Below, piece after piece: positions 19,164 to 30,067 of a stretch of DNA of 64,000 bases; position 1 is the first letter of the stretch, and each line of letters opens with the position of its first letter. Made by a program: the position numbers and the translations under genes. The DNA is from Pseudomonas sp. Leaf58 (lineage in GTDB: Bacteria; Pseudomonadota; Gammaproteobacteria; Pseudomonadales; Pseudomonadaceae). Where the stretch lies: positions 5,027,501-5,091,500 of the forward strand of contig NZ_CP032677.1 in the NCBI RefSeq assembly GCF_003627215.1, read 5' to 3'. The notes under the pieces were generated by a model. The model was not told where the DNA came from. It did not search any database and worked only from the letters and a program-made list of their open reading frames with translations.

Positions 19164-22100
19164 ATGTCTCTGCGCGTGTACCTTCGCACAGCCCTGCTCG
19201 GGCTGTGCCTGTCTCTCTCTTTTGCCGCTACCGCAGCAGAAGCCCCGACCACCGCCAGCATCCAGAACAGCCTCGACAAGATCGCCGAGCGCAAGCTGCC
19301 CGAGGCCGAACAAAAAGCCCTGCAGCAAGTGCTGGAGCAAACCCTCAGCCTGCTCGCCAGCAAGGAAGACAACGAGAAGAAACTGGTCGCGCTCAAGCAG
19401 CAGCTGGCCGGTGCACCGAAAGAAACCAGCGATAGCCAACGCGAACTGGCCAAGCTCAACGAAAGCAAGCAGCCACCGGTGGCCCAGCGCTACGCCAGCC
19501 TCAGCGTGCCACAGCTGGAGCAGATGCTCAGCGAACGCAGCACCCAGCAGGGCGAGCTGCAGAAGGCACTGTCCGAAGCCAACAGCCTGATCATCAATTC
19601 ACAAACCCGCCCCGAACGCGCCCAGGCCGAAATCAGTAGCAGCCAAGCGCGTACCCAGCAGATCAACAATATCCTCAAGACCGGCAAAGACGCCGGTAAA
19701 CCGGTCAACGCCGACCAGCGCAATCAGCTTAATGCCGAGCTAGCCTCGCTCAATGCGCTGACCTTGCTGCGCCGTCAGGAGCTGGCCGGCAATGGCCTGC
19801 TGCAGGATCTGGGCAATGCCCGCCATGACCTGCTGATCGAGCGCGCCGCACGCATGGAGCAGGAAATCCAAGACCTGCAGACGCTGATCAACGAAAAGCG
19901 CCTGGCCCAGTCCCAGCAAACCGTCACCCAGCAGTCGATCGAAGCGCAAAAAGCAGGCGGCAGCAGCCTGCTGGCCACCGAGAGCGCGGCCAACCTCAAG
20001 CTGTCCGACTACCTGCTGAAAAGCACCGACCGCCTCAACGAGCTGACTCAGCAGAACTTGCGCACCAAGCAGCAACTCGACAGCCTGACCCAGGCCGACC
20101 AGGCGCTGGACGAGCAGATCAACGTGCTCAAGGGCAGCCTTTTGCTGTCGAAGATCCTGTACAAGCAAAAGCAGGCGCTACCGCACCTGAAGCTCGACCG
20201 CGACCTGGCCGACCAGATCGCCGATATTCGCCTGTATCAGTTCGAAATCAATCAGCAGCGCGAGCAGATGAGCAGCCCGGTGACCTACGTCGACAGGCTG
20301 CTGGTCAACCAACCGCAGGAGGACGTTACCCCCCAACTGCGCAAGGCCCTGCTGGAAGTGGCGATCACCCGCAGCGACCTGCTGGAGCGCCTGAACCGCG
20401 AGCTGTCGGCACTGCTGAACGAATCGATCACCTTGCAGCTCAACCAGAAACAGCTGCAGGGTACTGCGTTGGGGCTGCGCAACACCCTCGACGAACAGAT
20501 GTTCTGGATCCCCAGCAACAAGCCGCTGGATTGGGACTGGCTGCGTTATGTACCCGAGCGCCTGCCAGACCAAGTGGCCAGCCTGCCGTGGGGTTCGGGT
20601 ATCAAGGAACTGGCTGACGGCCTCAGCCAACGCCCGCTGCTGTTCCTGCCGCTGCTGCTGGCGATCGGCGCCCTGCTGTGGCGGCGCAAGTACCTGTACC
20701 AACGGTTGGGCAAGGTACACCAGGACATCGGCCACTTCCGCCGTGACAGCCAGTGGCACACGCCCCAGGCGATCTTTATCAACATCCTACTGGCTATGCC
20801 GGTCAGCCTCGGCCTGGCCCTATGCAGCTATGCCTTGCAAATCGATGCCCGCGGGCAAAACGCCAACCTGGGCGCGGCACTTTGGCAACTGGCCCAGGCT
20901 TGGCTGGTGTTCTACACCGCTTACCGCATCCTGGCCCCCGGTGGCGTGGCGGAAATCCACTTCCGCTGGCACAAGCCGCAGGTCGAGTTCCTGCGCGGCT
21001 GGGTACGTCGCCTGGGCACCGTGGTACTGGCGCTGGTCGGCGTGGTCGCTGTCGCGGAGCACCAGCCCTCGGCGCTGGCCGACGACGTGCTGGGCATCGG
21101 CGTGGTGCTGACCTGTTACGCGCTGATGGCCTGGCTGCTCAGCCGCCTGCTGCTCAGCAGCCCAGCGCACCGCGACACCTCGCTGTTCCGCAAGGCCGTG
21201 GGCGTAGCCTTCACCGCCCTGCCCATCGCCCTGTTCGTGGCTGTTTGCTTCGGCTACTACTACACCGCGCTGAAGCTCACCGACCGGCTGATCTACACCC
21301 TCTACCTGCTGCTGTTCTGGCTGGTGATCGAGGCCGCCTTCGTGCGCGGCCTGTCGGTGGCGGCACGCCGCCTGGCCTACCAGCGCGCGCTGAGCAAGCG
21401 GGCGGCGGCCAAAGAAGGGTTGGATGGCGAAGTCATCACCGAAGAGCCAACGCTGGACATCGAGCAGGTCAACCAGCAGTCGCTGCGCCTGATTCGCCTG
21501 GCCCTGCTCGGCGGCTTCATCGCCGGCCTGTACTGGGTGTGGTCGGACCTGATCTCGGTGTTCGCCTACCTGAACAATTTCGTCCTGTACGAGTACGCCA
21601 GCGGCGCCGGCGCTGCCGCCAGCATGGTGCCGATCAGCCTCGGCGACCTGCTGGGGGCGCTGGTAATCGTCGGCATCACCTTCGCCCTGGCCGGCAACTT
21701 GCCGGGCCTGCTGGAAGTACTGGTGCTGTCACGCCTGAACCTGGCCCAAGGCAGCGCCTACGCCACCACCACGCTGTTGTCGTACATCATCGTCGGCGTC
21801 GGCATCGTCAGCACCCTGTCGACCCTGGGGGTCAGCTGGGACAAGCTGCAGTGGCTGGTGGCCGCGTTGTCGGTAGGCCTGGGCTTCGGCATGCAGGAGA
21901 TTTTCGCCAACTTCATCTCCGGCATCATGATCCTGTTCGAGCGCCCGGTGCGCATCGGCGACACCATCACCATCGGCAACCTTTCCGGCACGGTGAGCAA
22001 AATCCGCATCCGCGCCACGACCATCACCGACTTCGACCGCAAGGACATCATCGTCCCCAACAAGACCTTCATCACTGGCCAGTTGATCAACTGGTCGCTG

Positions 22101-22472
22101 ACCGACACGGTTACCCGGGTGACGCTGAAGCTGGGCATCGACTATGGCTCCGACCTGGACCTGGTACGCGACCTACTGCTCAAGGGTGCGCATGAGAACC
22201 CACGGGTGCTCAAGGACCCGGAGCCGATCGTGTACTTCCTCAATTTCGGCGAGAGCTCGCTGGACCATGAGTTGCGCATGCATGTGCGTGACCTGGGCGA
22301 CCGCAACCCGACGTTGGATGAGCTCAACCGCTACATCAGCCGGGAGTTCAAGGCGCATGACATCAAGATTTCGGTGCGCCAGGTGGAGGTGTTTCTGATG
22401 GACCCGAAAGGCGGCAAGCAGCAGCTGATCCCGCTGGAACAGCCGAAACTGGATGGCACTGCGGCAAGCTGA
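19164..22472 (+). CDS. mscK: Potassium-dependent mechanosensitive channel MscK (KefA)
   Basis: The protein has 1,102 aa with a signal peptide (cut near FAATAAEAPT). A large periplasmic coiled-coil domain fills residues 25-500, about 11 membrane helices lie between 510 and 960, and the C-terminus is an MscS-like pore and beta domain. The pore-proximal motif GLGFGMQEIFANFISG and the beta-domain motif FERPVRIGDTITIG are diagnostic. It protects cells from hypo-osmotic shock, with K+-dependent gating in E. coli. Its gene starts 35 bp after the K+/H+ antiporter gene, so the two are probably co-transcribed and functionally linked through K+. Confidence 0.93.
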   Translation: MSLRVYLRTALLGLCLSLSFAATAAEAPTTASIQNSLDKIAERKLPEAEQKALQQVLEQTLSLLASKEDNEKKLVALKQQLAGAPKETSDSQRELAKLNESKQPPVAQRYASLSVPQLEQMLSERSTQQGELQKALSEANSLIINSQTRPERAQAEISSSQARTQQINNILKTGKDAGKPVNADQRNQLNAELASLNALTLLRRQELAGNGLLQDLGNARHDLLIERAARMEQEIQDLQTLINEKRLAQSQQTVTQQSIEAQKAGGSSLLATESAANLKLSDYLLKSTDRLNELTQQNLRTKQQLDSLTQADQALDEQINVLKGSLLLSKILYKQKQALPHLKLDRDLADQIADIRLYQFEINQQREQMSSPVTYVDRLLVNQPQEDVTPQLRKALLEVAITRSDLLERLNRELSALLNESITLQLNQKQLQGTALGLRNTLDEQMFWIPSNKPLDWDWLRYVPERLPDQVASLPWGSGIKELADGLSQRPLLFLPLLLAIGALLWRRKYLYQRLGKVHQDIGHFRRDSQWHTPQAIFINILLAMPVSLGLALCSYALQIDARGQNANLGAALWQLAQAWLVFYTAYRILAPGGVAEIHFRWHKPQVEFLRGWVRRLGTVVLALVGVVAVAEHQPSALADDVLGIGVVLTCYALMAWLLSRLLLSSPAHRDTSLFRKAVGVAFTALPIALFVAVCFGYYYTALKLTDRLIYTLYLLLFWLVIEAAFVRGLSVAARRLAYQRALSKRAAAKEGLDGEVITEEPTLDIEQVNQQSLRLIRLALLGGFIAGLYWVWSDLISVFAYLNNFVLYEYASGAGAAASMVPISLGDLLGALVIVGITFALAGNLPGLLEVLVLSRLNLAQGSAYATTTLLSYIIVGVGIVSTLSTLGVSWDKLQWLVAALSVGLGFGMQEIFANFISGIMILFERPVRIGDTITIGNLSGTVSKIRIRATTITDFDRKDIIVPNKTFITGQLINWSLTDTVTRVTLKLGIDYGSDLDLVRDLLLKGAHENPRVLKDPEPIVYFLNFGESSLDHELRMHVRDLGDRNPTLDELNRYISREFKAHDIKISVRQVEVFLMDPKGGKQQLIPLEQPKLDGTAAS

Positions 22473-24050
<1,578 letters not shown>

Positions 24051-24093
24051 ATCCTGGGGCCGCTTGGCGGCCGCAAAATCTCAAGGAAACGAC

Positions 24094-24528
24094 ATGTCCG
24101 CCCCACTGGTAATCCCCTGCCCCCACTGCAACGGCCTCAACCGCCTGCCCGCCGAGCGCCTGGGCGATGCGCCGAAATGCGGCCGCTGCAAACAGGATGT
24201 ACTGCTGAGCCAGCCCTTCGCGCTCAGCGAAGCCAGCTACGCCAGCCAGATCAAAGGCGACTTGCCGCTGCTGGTGGACATCTGGGCCGATTGGTGCGGC
24301 CCCTGCAAGTCCTTCGCCCCCACCTTCGAACAGGCCGCCCGCCAGCTGGCCGGCCGCTGCCGCCTAGCCAAGCTCGACAGTGAAGCCAACCGCAACTTGG
24401 CCGGGCAGCTCGGCATCCGCTCGATCCCCAGCCTGCTGCTGTTCAAAAACGGCCGCGAAGTCAGCCGCCAGGCCGGGGCGTTTCCACTTCAGTCGTTGCT
24501 GGAGTGGCTGCGCAGCCAAGGGGTCTAA
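24094..24528 (+). CDS. trxC: Thioredoxin 2 (TrxC)
   Basis: The protein has 144 aa. An N-terminal zinc-binding extension with two CxxC pairs (CPHC and CGRC) is followed by a thioredoxin domain with the WCGPC active site and the cis-Pro motif RSIPSLLLF. It reduces cytoplasmic disulfides and, in E. coli, responds to peroxide. The ATG at 24094 is preceded by AAGGAAA. Its stop codon overlaps that of the convergent parA-like gene by 4 bp. Confidence 0.95.
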   Translation: MSAPLVIPCPHCNGLNRLPAERLGDAPKCGRCKQDVLLSQPFALSEASYASQIKGDLPLLVDIWADWCGPCKSFAPTFEQAARQLAGRCRLAKLDSEANRNLAGQLGIRSIPSLLLFKNGREVSRQAGAFPLQSLLEWLRSQGV

Positions 24529-25298
24529 GCGTTCTCTTCGAGCAGCGAATGCAACTCGACAAACTGCTGGGTCAGCTTGTGCTTGGGCTCCAGGTGAATC
24601 AGCGGCAGGCTGGCGTGGTGCGATTCACGCATCTTCACCGAACTGCCCAAGTACACCGGCAGCACCGGAAGGCCTTCGGCCAGCAGTTCGTCGAGCATCT
24701 GCTGCGGCAGGCTGGCGCGCGACTGGAACTGGTTAACCACGATGCCTTCGACCATCAGGTCTTCGTTGTGGTCTTCCTTGAGGTCTTCGATCTCGGCCAG
24801 CAGGCCATACAAGGCCTGGCGCGAAAAGCTGTCGCAGTCGAAGGGAATCAGCACGCGGTCGGCGGCAATCAGCGCGGACACCGCATAGAAATTCAGCGCT
24901 GGCGGGGTGTCGATGTAAATCCGCTCGTAGTCCTCGTCCAGTTCGTCGAGCAACTTACGCAGCTTGTTGATCTTGTGCTTGGCCTCAAGCTTGGGCTGCA
25001 GGTCGGCCAGCTCGGCAGTGGCCGTGACCACGTGCAGGTTGTCGAACGGCGTTTCGTAGATATCGACCTTGTTCTTCCTGCTGAACGGCCCGCTGGACAG
25101 GCTTTGCTTGAAGAAGTCGGCAATGCCCATGGGGATGTCCTCGCCGGTGAGGCCGGTGAGGTACTGGGTCGAGTTGGCCTGGGCATCCAGGTCGATCAAC
25201 AGGGTCCGGTAGCCTTCATTGGCACTGACCGCCGCCAGGTTGCAGGCGATGCTTGACTTGCCCACGCCACCTTTCTGATTGAACACCACGCGCCGCAT
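24525..25298 (-). CDS. Orphan ParA/MinD-family ATPase
   Basis: This 257-aa P-loop ATPase has the deviant Walker A motif QKGGVGKSS at residues 7-15, the Walker A' motif LLIDLDAQANST and the Walker B motif YIDTPP. It lacks the N-terminal DNA-binding domain of plasmid ParA, and no parB lies beside it. It probably positions a protein or complex on the nucleoid or membrane; the cargo cannot be read here. The start MRRVVFNQKGG has GGAGG 8 nt upstream. It lies 76 bp downstream of the lysR gene on the same strand, and its end overlaps trxC by 4 bp. Confidence 0.88.
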   Translation of the reverse strand: MRRVVFNQKGGVGKSSIACNLAAVSANEGYRTLLIDLDAQANSTQYLTGLTGEDIPMGIADFFKQSLSSGPFSRKNKVDIYETPFDNLHVVTATAELADLQPKLEAKHKINKLRKLLDELDEDYERIYIDTPPALNFYAVSALIAADRVLIPFDCDSFSRQALYGLLAEIEDLKEDHNEDLMVEGIVVNQFQSRASLPQQMLDELLAEGLPVLPVYLGSSVKMRESHHASLPLIHLEPKHKLTQQFVELHSLLEENA

Positions 25299-25374
25299 GA
25301 TTGACCTCCGTGTTTCAACGAATGCCCGAGTATGTGACGCCACCGCAGCAATGACCAGCGCCATTTGCCCGGCC

Positions 25375-26274
25375 CTACCGCTGCCCGACCACCTGCCCCG
25401 TCAACAGCTGCGCAAACGCCCTGGCCATCGCCGACCCGCCGCGCTCGCGCTGCACCAGCCACACCGCCGTCATCGCCCCGTCATCCAGTAAAGTCCGGTA
25501 CACCACCCCCTCGATGCGCATGCGCTGGAACGACGCGGGTAGCACTGACACCCCCAATCCCGCCGACACCAGGCCAATGATGGTCATCGCCTCGCCCGCC
25601 TCCTGGGCGAAATGCGGGCTGAAGCCCGCCTGCCGCGCCAAGCTCAGCAACTGGGCGTGCAGGCCGCTGCCATAACTGCGTGGAAAGAACACGAACGGCT
25701 CATGGGCCAGCGCCGCCATGCGCACGCCCTGTTCGGTGCCTTGGGCCAGCGGATGCGACGCGTTGATCACCGCCACCAGCGGCTCACTGAACAGCTCGGT
25801 GGCCAGCAAGCCCTCTGGCAGCGGCATCGGCCGCATCAGCCCTACCTCAATGGACTCGTCGAACACCGCTTCGGCGACATCGCGGCTACTCATTTCCTTG
25901 AGGTTCAGATGCACTGCCGGAAAGCGCTGACGGAAGGCATGGATGGCCTTGGGGATCTTCGAGGTGAACGGTGCCGAGGAGGTAAAGCCGATTTTCATTT
26001 CGCCCAACTCGCCTAGCTGCGCACGCCGGGCCACGTCGGCGGCCTTTTCAACCTGCGCCAGCACTTGGCGGGCTTCCTCAAGGAACAGCCGCCCCGCTTC
26101 GCTCAGCTCGACGCGCCGGTTGGTACGCTCGAACAGCCGAGCCCCCAGCTCTTGCTCAAGCGCCTGGATCTGTTGGCTCAAGGGGGGTTGCGATATACCC
26201 AGTTGCTGGGCAGCGCGGCCAAAGTGCAGTTCTTCGGCCACGGCGATGAAATAACGCAAATGGCGCAGTTCCAT
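25375..26274 (-). CDS. LysR-family transcriptional regulator
   Basis: The protein has 299 aa: an N-terminal winged helix-turn-helix (MELRHLRYFIAVAEELHFGRAA, residues 1-60) and a periplasmic-binding-like effector domain (about 90-295). It is divergent from the MFS transporter gene across a 109-bp gap with direct repeats, so it is the likely regulator of that gene. The effector is unknown. MEPIMEL at 26286 is an alternative start, but MELRHLRYF is the family-typical N-terminus. Confidence 0.9.
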   Translation of the reverse strand: MELRHLRYFIAVAEELHFGRAAQQLGISQPPLSQQIQALEQELGARLFERTNRRVELSEAGRLFLEEARQVLAQVEKAADVARRAQLGELGEMKIGFTSSAPFTSKIPKAIHAFRQRFPAVHLNLKEMSSRDVAEAVFDESIEVGLMRPMPLPEGLLATELFSEPLVAVINASHPLAQGTEQGVRMAALAHEPFVFFPRSYGSGLHAQLLSLARQAGFSPHFAQEAGEAMTIIGLVSAGLGVSVLPASFQRMRIEGVVYRTLLDDGAMTAVWLVQRERGGSAMARAFAQLLTGQVVGQR

Positions 26275-26284
26275 GATCGGCTCC

Positions 26285-26315
26285 AAATAGGTCGTTAAAC
26301 GTCTTAAATAGGTCG
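26285..26315. promoter_or_regulatory. Candidate LysR-type operator (direct repeats AAATAGGTCG)
   Basis: The 10-mer AAATAGGTCG occurs at 26285-26294 and again at 26306-26315, spaced 21 bp (two helical turns), in the 109-bp gap between the divergent lysR and MFS genes. It sits next to an AT-rich tract (26316-26340) suited to a promoter. Binding by the LysR protein is an inference from position. Confidence 0.55.
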
Positions 26316-26383
26316 AACAATATATTGGATATAATCATTAGCCAGCTATATGCTTTTTTTCATTGCGCCAGAGGTACCCGCCC

Positions 26384-27628
26384 GTGAAAACTGCTGTAGC
26401 CCCCCTTCTCGCCAAGCCAGAACCTGCCCCCCTGAACGATATGTGGATTGAAAAAGGCACCCCCGCCTTCATGAAGACCGTGCTGGCACTGTTCAGCGGC
26501 GGTTTCGCCACCTTCGCCTTGCTGTACTGCGTGCAGCCGATGATGCCGCTGCTGTCCCGGGAATTCGCCATCAACGCGGCGCAGAGCAGCCTGGTGCTGT
26601 CGGTGGCCACAGCCCTGTTGGCGGTCGGCCTGCTGATAACCGGCCCTATCTCTGACCGCATCGGGCGCAAACCGGTGATGGTGTTTGCCCTGGTCTGTGC
26701 GGCGCTTTCCACCTTGGCCAGCGCGGTGATGCCGAGTTGGGAGCTGGTACTGGCCACCCGCGCTCTGGTCGGCCTGTCACTAAGTGGCTTGGCGGCGGTA
26801 GCCATGACCTACCTGAGCGAAGAGATCCACCCGCAGCACATCGGCCTAGCTATGGGCCTGTACATCGGCGGCAATGCCATTGGCGGCATGAGCGGGCGCC
26901 TGATTGCCGGCGTATTGATCGACTTCGTCAGCTGGCACACGGCGATGCTGGCCATCGGCGGCCTGGCCTTGGTGGCTGCGCTGGTGTTCTGGAAGGTGCT
27001 GCCCGAATCGCGCAATTTTCGCCCGCAGGCGATGAACCCGCGCAGCCTGCTGGACGGCTTTGTCATGCATTTCAAGGATGCCGGGCTGCCCTGGCTGTTC
27101 CTCGAGGCCTTCCTGCTGATGGGCGCGTTCGTCACGCTGTTCAACTACATCGGTTACCGCCTGCTAGCCGAGCCCTACCACATGAACCAGGCACTGGTCG
27201 GCTTGCTGTCGGTGGTGTACCTGTCGGGCATCTACAGCTCGGCGCAGGTCGGGGCCCTGGCCGACAAGCTGGGCCGGCGCAAGGTGTTCTGGGCCAGTAT
27301 CGTGGTGATGGCGGGCGGCTTGTTGATGACCCTGGCCAACCCGCTGGCAATGGTGATCGTGGGTATGCTGGTGTTCACCTTTGGCTTCTTTGGTGCGCAC
27401 TCGGTGGCCAGCAGCTGGATCGGCCGCCGGGCATTGAAGGCCAAGGGCCAGGCGTCGTCGCTGTACCTATTTTGCTACTACGCCGGGTCGAGCGTGGCCG
27501 GTACAGCGGGTGGGGTGTTCTGGCACCAGTGGGGCTGGAATGGCATTGGGCTGTTCATTGGCAGCCTGTTGGCGATGGCGTTGTTGGTGGCGTTGCACCT
27601 GAGCAAATTGCCGCCGAAAACTGCCTGA
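26384..27628 (+). CDS. MFS transporter, YnfM-like
   Basis: The protein has 414 aa and 12 predicted membrane helices, with the MFS loop 2-3 motif GPISDRIGRKPVMV and a second copy ADKLGRRKVFW in the other half. FALLYCVQPMMPLLSREF in helix 1 is typical of the YnfM/arabinose-efflux branch. The substrate is unknown. The GTG at 26384 (VKTAVAPLL) is preferred because AGAGG precedes it by 9 nt; a TTG at 26363 has no such site. Control by the divergent LysR protein is likely. It ends 15 bp from the convergent end of the secretion operon. Confidence 0.87.
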   Translation: MKTAVAPLLAKPEPAPLNDMWIEKGTPAFMKTVLALFSGGFATFALLYCVQPMMPLLSREFAINAAQSSLVLSVATALLAVGLLITGPISDRIGRKPVMVFALVCAALSTLASAVMPSWELVLATRALVGLSLSGLAAVAMTYLSEEIHPQHIGLAMGLYIGGNAIGGMSGRLIAGVLIDFVSWHTAMLAIGGLALVAALVFWKVLPESRNFRPQAMNPRSLLDGFVMHFKDAGLPWLFLEAFLLMGAFVTLFNYIGYRLLAEPYHMNQALVGLLSVVYLSGIYSSAQVGALADKLGRRKVFWASIVVMAGGLLMTLANPLAMVIVGMLVFTFGFFGAHSVASSWIGRRALKAKGQASSLYLFCYYAGSSVAGTAGGVFWHQWGWNGIGLFIGSLLAMALLVALHLSKLPPKTA

Positions 27629-27643
27629 ACTTGCGCCTCTAGG

Positions 27644-28105
27644 TTATGTTTCGGCCAGCACCAAGGCGAAGCGTGCCTGAAGCAGCTCACCCTCGACCTG
27701 CAACTGAATGCTGAGCATCTTGCCCCCTTCCTGCTCAAGCGCATGCAGCCAGGCCAGCACGGCCGCCACCGGGCCTTCCAGGCTAACATCCACCTGGCCG
27801 GCCTTGGCTTCCAGGCCGGCGACGCGGATACCGGCGGCCCGAGCGCGCTCGTTCAACCTGGCAGGCGTCAACAACTCGGTGGCGCTTTGCGACCGGGGCG
27901 GCCCTTGCACCATTCGCTGCAGTTGGGCACCTAGTTCGCGTTCACGCGTTAGCAGTTCTTCGGCCTGCTGCATACGAGCCTGCCCCGGCAGCCAGAACAA
28001 CTGGCAGATCATCATCACGGCCCCCCCCCAAAGCGCTACTTTCACCAACGCCTGCCGGCCCGGTGTTAGCTGCTGCCATTGCCACAGATTGCTCCAACGG
28101 TTCAT
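27644..28105 (-). CDS. gspM: Type II secretion protein GspM
   Basis: The protein has 153 aa: a short cytoplasmic N-tail, one membrane helix (about residues 20-40), then a periplasmic coiled coil and a ferredoxin-like fold (about 70-150) as in GspM. It would partner GspL in the inner-membrane platform. Sequence similarity is weak, as usual for this family; last position in the gsp operon and the topology support the call. Its ATG overlaps the gspL stop (ATGA). It is the last gene of the leftward operon; no terminator hairpin is visible in the 15 bp before the convergent MFS gene. Confidence 0.85.
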   Translation of the reverse strand: MNRWSNLWQWQQLTPGRQALVKVALWGGAVMMICQLFWLPGQARMQQAEELLTRERELGAQLQRMVQGPPRSQSATELLTPARLNERARAAGIRVAGLEAKAGQVDVSLEGPVAAVLAWLHALEQEGGKMLSIQLQVEGELLQARFALVLAET

Positions 28106-29217
28106 TCAACCTCCTGCCAGGTAAGAGTCGCCCGTACACCTTGGTCGGCCTGCCGGCCATGTTCCATCCGCACCCCGGGAACACGTGCGCCCAACCGCTC
28201 CAGGTCGTCAAAACCCTGAGCGACAACCTCGACGCGCCAGCCTTGCGCAGGCGTCGACTCGGCTCGCTCGATGGTCACGTTGCCAACGCCGACCAGGTGC
28301 TCGGCAAACAGCGCCAGCTGCTCTACAGCGGTGGATGGCCTGGGGGCACGTTCGAGCAACCTGATCTGCGTCGCCAAGTCTGCGCCGGAAGGCTGCACCT
28401 CTGGCGCCCAGCGCTGTACTGTCTGCACATTCTCGGCATGCTGGCGTGATGCCTGTTGCATCAGCCATTCAGCCCGCAGGTAATCGGCCAGGCATACCAT
28501 CAGCAATGCCAGCGCCACACCACCGGCCACCCCTTGCCATGCCGGGCCTTTGCGGCGCCGACGCAGGGCACCCTGGCGCAGGTCGACAGCGCCGACATTG
28601 GCCTGCACCAGGGTTTCCACAGCGCTGGCGACTGCCTGGTCGCTACAGATCGCGTGCATGGCTGTCGGCTCGGCAAGCCAGGGCATCGAAGCACAATGCG
28701 GCTTCAGTACTCGAGCGGCCTGGTCGCTGATCGCCAAGCACGCGCCCTCGGTCCCTCCCAGCAACCACCGCCCCTCGAACCACAGTGCACAGGCCCGCCC
28801 GGCACACAGCAGGTCAGCATCGATGTGCACGGCGACGGGGTCAATGCCTTGGGCCAACAAGCTCGACATGACCCGGTGCAAGCGGGTCAGCTCTACCGCC
28901 AACACCTTTCGCTGGCCCTTGTCATCCGCTGGCCCAAACGCCAAGTGCAATGCTTCCAGCGGTGCGGCCAACTGCTCTTCCGCCGCATAGGCCAACGTTT
29001 CCCGGCTGGGTCGCCTGCCGGGTACAGGGCCGATCACGCAGTGCCCAGCCATCTCCATGGGCAATACCAGCACCACGGCCGCAACGGCCAACTCAGGCGG
29101 CAGGTTACCCAGCCGGGACCGGTATCCATCGCCCAGGGTTGTACGAACGAGCACAGGCCACTGCTCATCGGTTTCGGCCATGCCCTGCGGCAGTAGAAAC
29201 AGGTAAACATCACTCAT
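28102..29217 (-). CDS. gspL: Type II secretion protein GspL
   Basis: The protein has 371 aa: an N-terminal cytoplasmic actin-like domain (about residues 1-225) that docks GspE, one membrane helix (about 235-255, with GVALALLMVCLADYLRAEWL), and a periplasmic ferredoxin-like domain (about 290-370). The start MSDVYLFLLPQG at 29217 overlaps the end of gspK by 8 bp; an upstream ATG would extend the overlap without family support. GspL links the ATPase to the pseudopilus assembly platform with GspM, GspC and GspF. Confidence 0.9.
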   Translation of the reverse strand: MSDVYLFLLPQGMAETDEQWPVLVRTTLGDGYRSRLGNLPPELAVAAVVLVLPMEMAGHCVIGPVPGRRPSRETLAYAAEEQLAAPLEALHLAFGPADDKGQRKVLAVELTRLHRVMSSLLAQGIDPVAVHIDADLLCAGRACALWFEGRWLLGGTEGACLAISDQAARVLKPHCASMPWLAEPTAMHAICSDQAVASAVETLVQANVGAVDLRQGALRRRRKGPAWQGVAGGVALALLMVCLADYLRAEWLMQQASRQHAENVQTVQRWAPEVQPSGADLATQIRLLERAPRPSTAVEQLALFAEHLVGVGNVTIERAESTPAQGWRVEVVAQGFDDLERLGARVPGVRMEHGRQADQGVRATLTWQEVE

Positions 29218-30067
29218 CTGGCAGTTGCTCCGGCAGTGCAGAATAAACACGACGCAACACGCGGACCTTATGCGTGTTCAGATCGATCTCCAGGTCGCTG
29301 TACAGGTAAATGCGCTTGCCTCCCTGCTCCGCGCGCACCTGCAGGCGGAACCAGCGGCTCGTTACCGCCAACCCATGGCTGTCGATGCCAAGGCCAATCA
29401 GCTGCGGCTGGGCCAGAAACCGCTGTACGCTGGTATGGCCTTCATCGCCTCGCTCGGCCGCCAGGGCCTGGGCAGTAGCGCGCTCCACGCCCTCAAGGCT
29501 TTCGAGCACGTGTGCCGAGGCGGTATTGATATTGAGCCCCGCCTCTGGCGGCAACGCCACGACCCATGGCCGTAACCGTGCCATTACCTCGGCATCAACT
29601 CCTGGCAGGGTGCGCAACTGGCTTGGATCGAGCATGGGCTGCCCTGCCAAGGGCTCCAGCACCGGCGCTTCGATCTGCAGGGCGCGACACAAGCGCTGCC
29701 AACGCTTCAGCAACACCGGGTCGAGTGCCTTTCGCTTAGTCAGCGCAGCGAGGTTGAAGCGGCCGGAGAGATCTTCCAGGCGCACGCGCACCTGCCCCTG
29801 CCCGAGCGCCAGCGAGCGGGTTTGCGCCCACGGTTGGCCACCGTGGGTCACCTGCAGCAGGGCGGCAGCCTGCTGTTTCAACTGCGCCAAGGCTTGGCGT
29901 TCGCCAGCATGGGCAAGCTGCAGCAGGTGCGAAGCTTCGATCTGCTGGCGGACGCCCCCCAGCATGCCGTGGTGGCTGCGCAACATGCTGGCGACCAATA
30001 GGGTCAGCAGCGCCATCACCAGCAGCACGGTGATCAGAGCCACCCCCCGTTGTCCTGTACGTTTCAC
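29210..30067 (-). CDS. gspK: Type II secretion minor pseudopilin GspK
   Basis: This 285-aa protein has a prepilin signal (KRTGQRG|VALITVLLVMALL) lacking Glu at mature position 5, which is normal for GspK, and a large alpha-helical insertion with the motif GLNINTASAHVL. It caps the pseudopilus tip with GspI and GspJ. The start is a GTG at 30067 overlapping the gspJ stop (GTGA). It is cleaved and methylated by a prepilin peptidase that is not encoded in this operon. Confidence 0.93.
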   Translation of the reverse strand: MKRTGQRGVALITVLLVMALLTLLVASMLRSHHGMLGGVRQQIEASHLLQLAHAGERQALAQLKQQAAALLQVTHGGQPWAQTRSLALGQGQVRVRLEDLSGRFNLAALTKRKALDPVLLKRWQRLCRALQIEAPVLEPLAGQPMLDPSQLRTLPGVDAEVMARLRPWVVALPPEAGLNINTASAHVLESLEGVERATAQALAAERGDEGHTSVQRFLAQPQLIGLGIDSHGLAVTSRWFRLQVRAEQGGKRIYLYSDLEIDLNTHKVRVLRRVYSALPEQLPDE

